DNA of 7,857 bases from Chloroflexi bacterium UBA6265 (GTDB taxonomy: Bacteria > Chloroflexota > Chloroflexia > Thermomicrobiales > UBA6265), in assembly GCA_002440805.1 (NCBI GenBank), contig DJVD01000119.1, positions 8,533-16,389 of the forward strand, read 5' to 3'. Made by a program: the position numbers and the translations under genes. Of the stretch, positions 5,979 to 7,857 are shown piece by piece. Numbering within the stretch: the first letter of the stretch is position 1; the number at the start of each line of letters is the position of its first letter. The notes below the pieces were generated by a model. That model was not told the origin of the DNA and did not search any database. It was given only the letters and a program-made list of their open reading frames with translations.

Positions 5979-7058
5979 ATGGAACTCCAGCCGACCGCGG
6001 AGGTTGTGTATCAGGTCGAGGAAGAGCAGGCCGTGCGCAAGAACCATGTACGGGCGTTCCTGGGCAGCTTTGTCTTTCGTCGGCTGCTCAGGGCACTCCT
6101 CACGATCTTCCTGGTGTCGACGTTCATCTTCTTCCTGGTGCGGTTACTGCCGGGAAACCCGATTGAGGTCTATATCAATCGGCAGATGACCCAATACGGG
6201 TATTCGTATGACGATGCCTCGAACCAGGCGCGGTCGCTGTTCGCGATTGATGTCGATCGGCCGCTGTTGTTGCAATACGTTGATTACCTGAAGAACCTGG
6301 TCCAGGGCGATCTCGGCACCTCCATGGTGCTGCCGGGCACCACGGTTTCCAGCATCATTCTCAGCCGCATCTGGTGGACTATCTTCTCGGTTGGTACCGC
6401 GCTGATGATCGCCTTCACGCTGGGGAGTTTCATCGGCATGATCATGGCCTATCGCCGTGGCACATTGTTCGATGGTGTCGCCAGTACCCTGGGTTCCATT
6501 CTCAACAGTATTCCCAATTACCTGCTGGCGCTGATGTTCATCATTGTGTTTGGTGTGCAACTGGGGTGGATTCCTTATACACAAATGCGGGGATCGGTTT
6601 CCAGCGGCCAGCCCGTGGAATTGAGCTGGGCGTTTATCGGCGATGCCCTCTACCACGCCATCTTGCCGATTTCCGTGTACGTGGTGACCAGTATCGGCGG
6701 GTGGATGCTGCTGATGAAGAGCTCCACCATCTCCACGCTCGAGGAGGATTACGTCTCCGCCGGTCGCGCCCGTGGTGTGCCGGAATGGCGCATTCTTACC
6801 AACTATGTGGGCCGCAACGCCATCCTGCCGCTCTTCACCCAGCTCACCATCTCCATCGGTTTCGTGGTTGGTGGATCGCTGCTGGTGGAGCCGATTTTCC
6901 AGTACCAGGGTATTGGTATGCGGCTGTATGAAAGCATTAACCAGCGCGATTACCCGGTGCTGCAAGGCATCTTCCTGGTGATCACCATTTCGGTGGTGAC
7001 CGCGCTGTTTATCGCCGATCTCCTGTACAGTCGGCTCGATCCGCGAATCCGTTCCTAG
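5979..7058 (+). CDS. ABC transporter permease, DppB/OppB family
   Basis: Inner-membrane permease of 359 residues, first half of the translocation channel of an ATP-driven importer for peptides, nickel or oligosaccharides. The first helix (about 36-56) is followed by LLPGNP, then an extracytoplasmic segment ending in GDLGTSM, and the core helices. The cytoplasmic EAA loop that contacts the ATPase is DYVSAGRARGVPEWRIL (257-273). The late LVEPIFQYQGIG and the end LYSRLDPRIR are also family features. The N-terminus before helix 1 is about 27 residues longer than usual and is acidic then basic; 5979 is the only in-frame ATG there and has AGAAGGG nine bases upstream, so it is accepted. The second permease follows after 13 bases. 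Substrate cannot be told from permeases alone. Confidence 0.92.
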   Translation: MELQPTAEVVYQVEEEQAVRKNHVRAFLGSFVFRRLLRALLTIFLVSTFIFFLVRLLPGNPIEVYINRQMTQYGYSYDDASNQARSLFAIDVDRPLLLQYVDYLKNLVQGDLGTSMVLPGTTVSSIILSRIWWTIFSVGTALMIAFTLGSFIGMIMAYRRGTLFDGVASTLGSILNSIPNYLLALMFIIVFGVQLGWIPYTQMRGSVSSGQPVELSWAFIGDALYHAILPISVYVVTSIGGWMLLMKSSTISTLEEDYVSAGRARGVPEWRILTNYVGRNAILPLFTQLTISIGFVVGGSLLVEPIFQYQGIGMRLYESINQRDYPVLQGIFLVITISVVTALFIADLLYSRLDPRIRS

Positions 7059-7071
7059 GGGGGGCCGAGAG

Positions 7072-7857
7072 ATGACTACTGCTACCGCAGAACCCGCCGT
7101 TGCATCCGATGCCGATGTTCGCATCGTCCCGCAAGCACCCTGGCGCCGTTTTATCAGCCGCAACAAACTCGGGACGTTCGGGATTGGTGTGTTGCTCGGC
7201 TTGCTACTGCTCAGCTTTATTGGGCCGCTGTTCTTGCCAGACAAAAACAGTACCCGCGTAGATATGGTGTATTGCTCGCCCAGCATGGATAACCCGCTTG
7301 GCTGCGATTATCGTGGCCGCGATATCTGGTACCAGATCGTTAATGGTGGCAAGGCGCTTATCATGGTGAGTAGTGCCGCCGCCTTTATCAGCACCCTCAT
7401 CGCCATTAGCTTCGGTGCGCTTGCGGCCCTGCTGGGTGGCAAGTTCGAATCCGTGGTGCTGATGATCACCGAGGTAGTGCTCACAGTGCCATCCATCATC
7501 CTGCTGGGTGTGCTGGCCGCGTTCGTGAAGCTGAATAGCCCATTCCTCCTGGTGATCATCCTTGCGGCCACGGGCTGGCCCACCTTGCTACGTGCAGTGC
7601 GGGCTCAGGTGCTCAGCCTGAAGGAACGCGAGTTTGTGGAAGCCGCCCGCATGCTGGATCTCGGCCTGCCGCGTATCCTCTTCCGCGAAGTGCTGCCAAA
7701 TATGGCCAGTTACATTCTCATCAATTTCGTGTTTGCCATGACCGGCGCCATTTATGGCCAGGTGGTTCTGTACTTCCTCGGTTTGGTTTCGATGTCTGGC
7801 GATAACTGGGGCCTGATGATTCAGGAAGCCTATCGCCAGGGCGCGGCCTACTCACCT
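7072..7857 (+). CDS. ABC transporter permease, DppC/OppC family (3' end outside window)
   Basis: The frame is open from the ATG at 7072 to the window edge: 262 residues with no stop. It is the second channel subunit, partner of the DppB-like protein. After a cytoplasmic N-tail (about 1-30; WRRFISRNKLG) comes helix 1, then an extracytoplasmic loop carrying NPLGCDYRGRD, the family's LGTDxxGRD motif with Cys in place of Thr. The EAA loop EFVEAARMLDLGLPRILFREVLPN starts at residue 187. The gene starts 13 bases after the stop of the first permease, behind a run of seven G (7058-7064), so translation is probably coupled. Cysteines C68 and C78 lie in the same loop. Perhaps 30-50 C-terminal residues are missing. 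The ATPases and binding protein would be expected nearby, probably to the right. Confidence 0.92.
   Translation, partial: MTTATAEPAVASDADVRIVPQAPWRRFISRNKLGTFGIGVLLGLLLLSFIGPLFLPDKNSTRVDMVYCSPSMDNPLGCDYRGRDIWYQIVNGGKALIMVSSAAAFISTLIAISFGALAALLGGKFESVVLMITEVVLTVPSIILLGVLAAFVKLNSPFLLVIILAATGWPTLLRAVRAQVLSLKEREFVEAARMLDLGLPRILFREVLPNMASYILINFVFAMTGAIYGQVVLYFLGLVSMSGDNWGLMIQEAYRQGAAYSP

Noticed and set aside
1..7857. CRISPR arrays, insertion sequences, tRNA, rRNA, attachment sites
   Set aside because: No regularly spaced repeats, transposase motifs, tRNA-like cloverleaf or rRNA sequence were found on reading the window.

Overview
The window looks like bacterial chromosome from a moderately GC-rich organism (roughly 60% by eye). 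Several features resemble Chloroflexota of the Thermomicrobia type: a GDE-type debranching enzyme, a twin-arginine-exported TAXI binding protein with a Thr/Pro/Glu/Ala-rich C-terminal tail, and a two-domain universal stress protein. This placement is pattern-based inference; there is no rRNA or marker gene in the window to confirm it.

Layout from left to right. (1) Bases 1-747 hold the C-terminal end of a glycogen-debranching-type glycoside hydrolase. (2) Bases 748-1078 are a non-coding gap with a weak terminator-like hairpin and, nearer the next gene, a 5'-leader hairpin. (3) Bases 1079-4711 hold a compact three-gene TAXI-type TRAP transporter operon: solute-binding protein, a small DUF1850 protein, and a fused small/large-subunit permease. 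A GC-rich intercistronic stem-loop lies directly after the binding-protein gene and could set a high binding-protein to permease ratio. (4) A 13-bp perfect hairpin at 4718-4747 sits between this operon and a convergent tandem-domain universal stress protein gene (4757-5689, minus strand) and probably ends both transcripts. (5) Bases 5690-5978 are a divergent regulatory region. It has a minus-strand promoter candidate for the stress protein, and an 8-bp inverted repeat next to a plus-strand -10 element for the right-hand operon. (6) From 5979 to the right edge run two permease genes of a DppB/DppC (OppB/OppC) ABC importer; the second is cut by the window end. The binding protein and ATPases are not in view.

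The genes describe nutrient uptake and carbon-store use: a secondary, ion-driven TAXI-TRAP importer, a primary ATP-driven peptide/nickel/oligosaccharide-family ABC importer, and a polysaccharide-debranching enzyme. The stress protein lies tail to tail with the TRAP operon; in at least one known TRAP system (TeaABC with TeaD) such a protein modulates the transporter. I see no mobile element, CRISPR array, tRNA or rRNA. I do not see a clearly novel system. The least explained parts are the DUF1850 gene, the unlipidated Tat-type binding protein, and the two regulatory inverted repeats.
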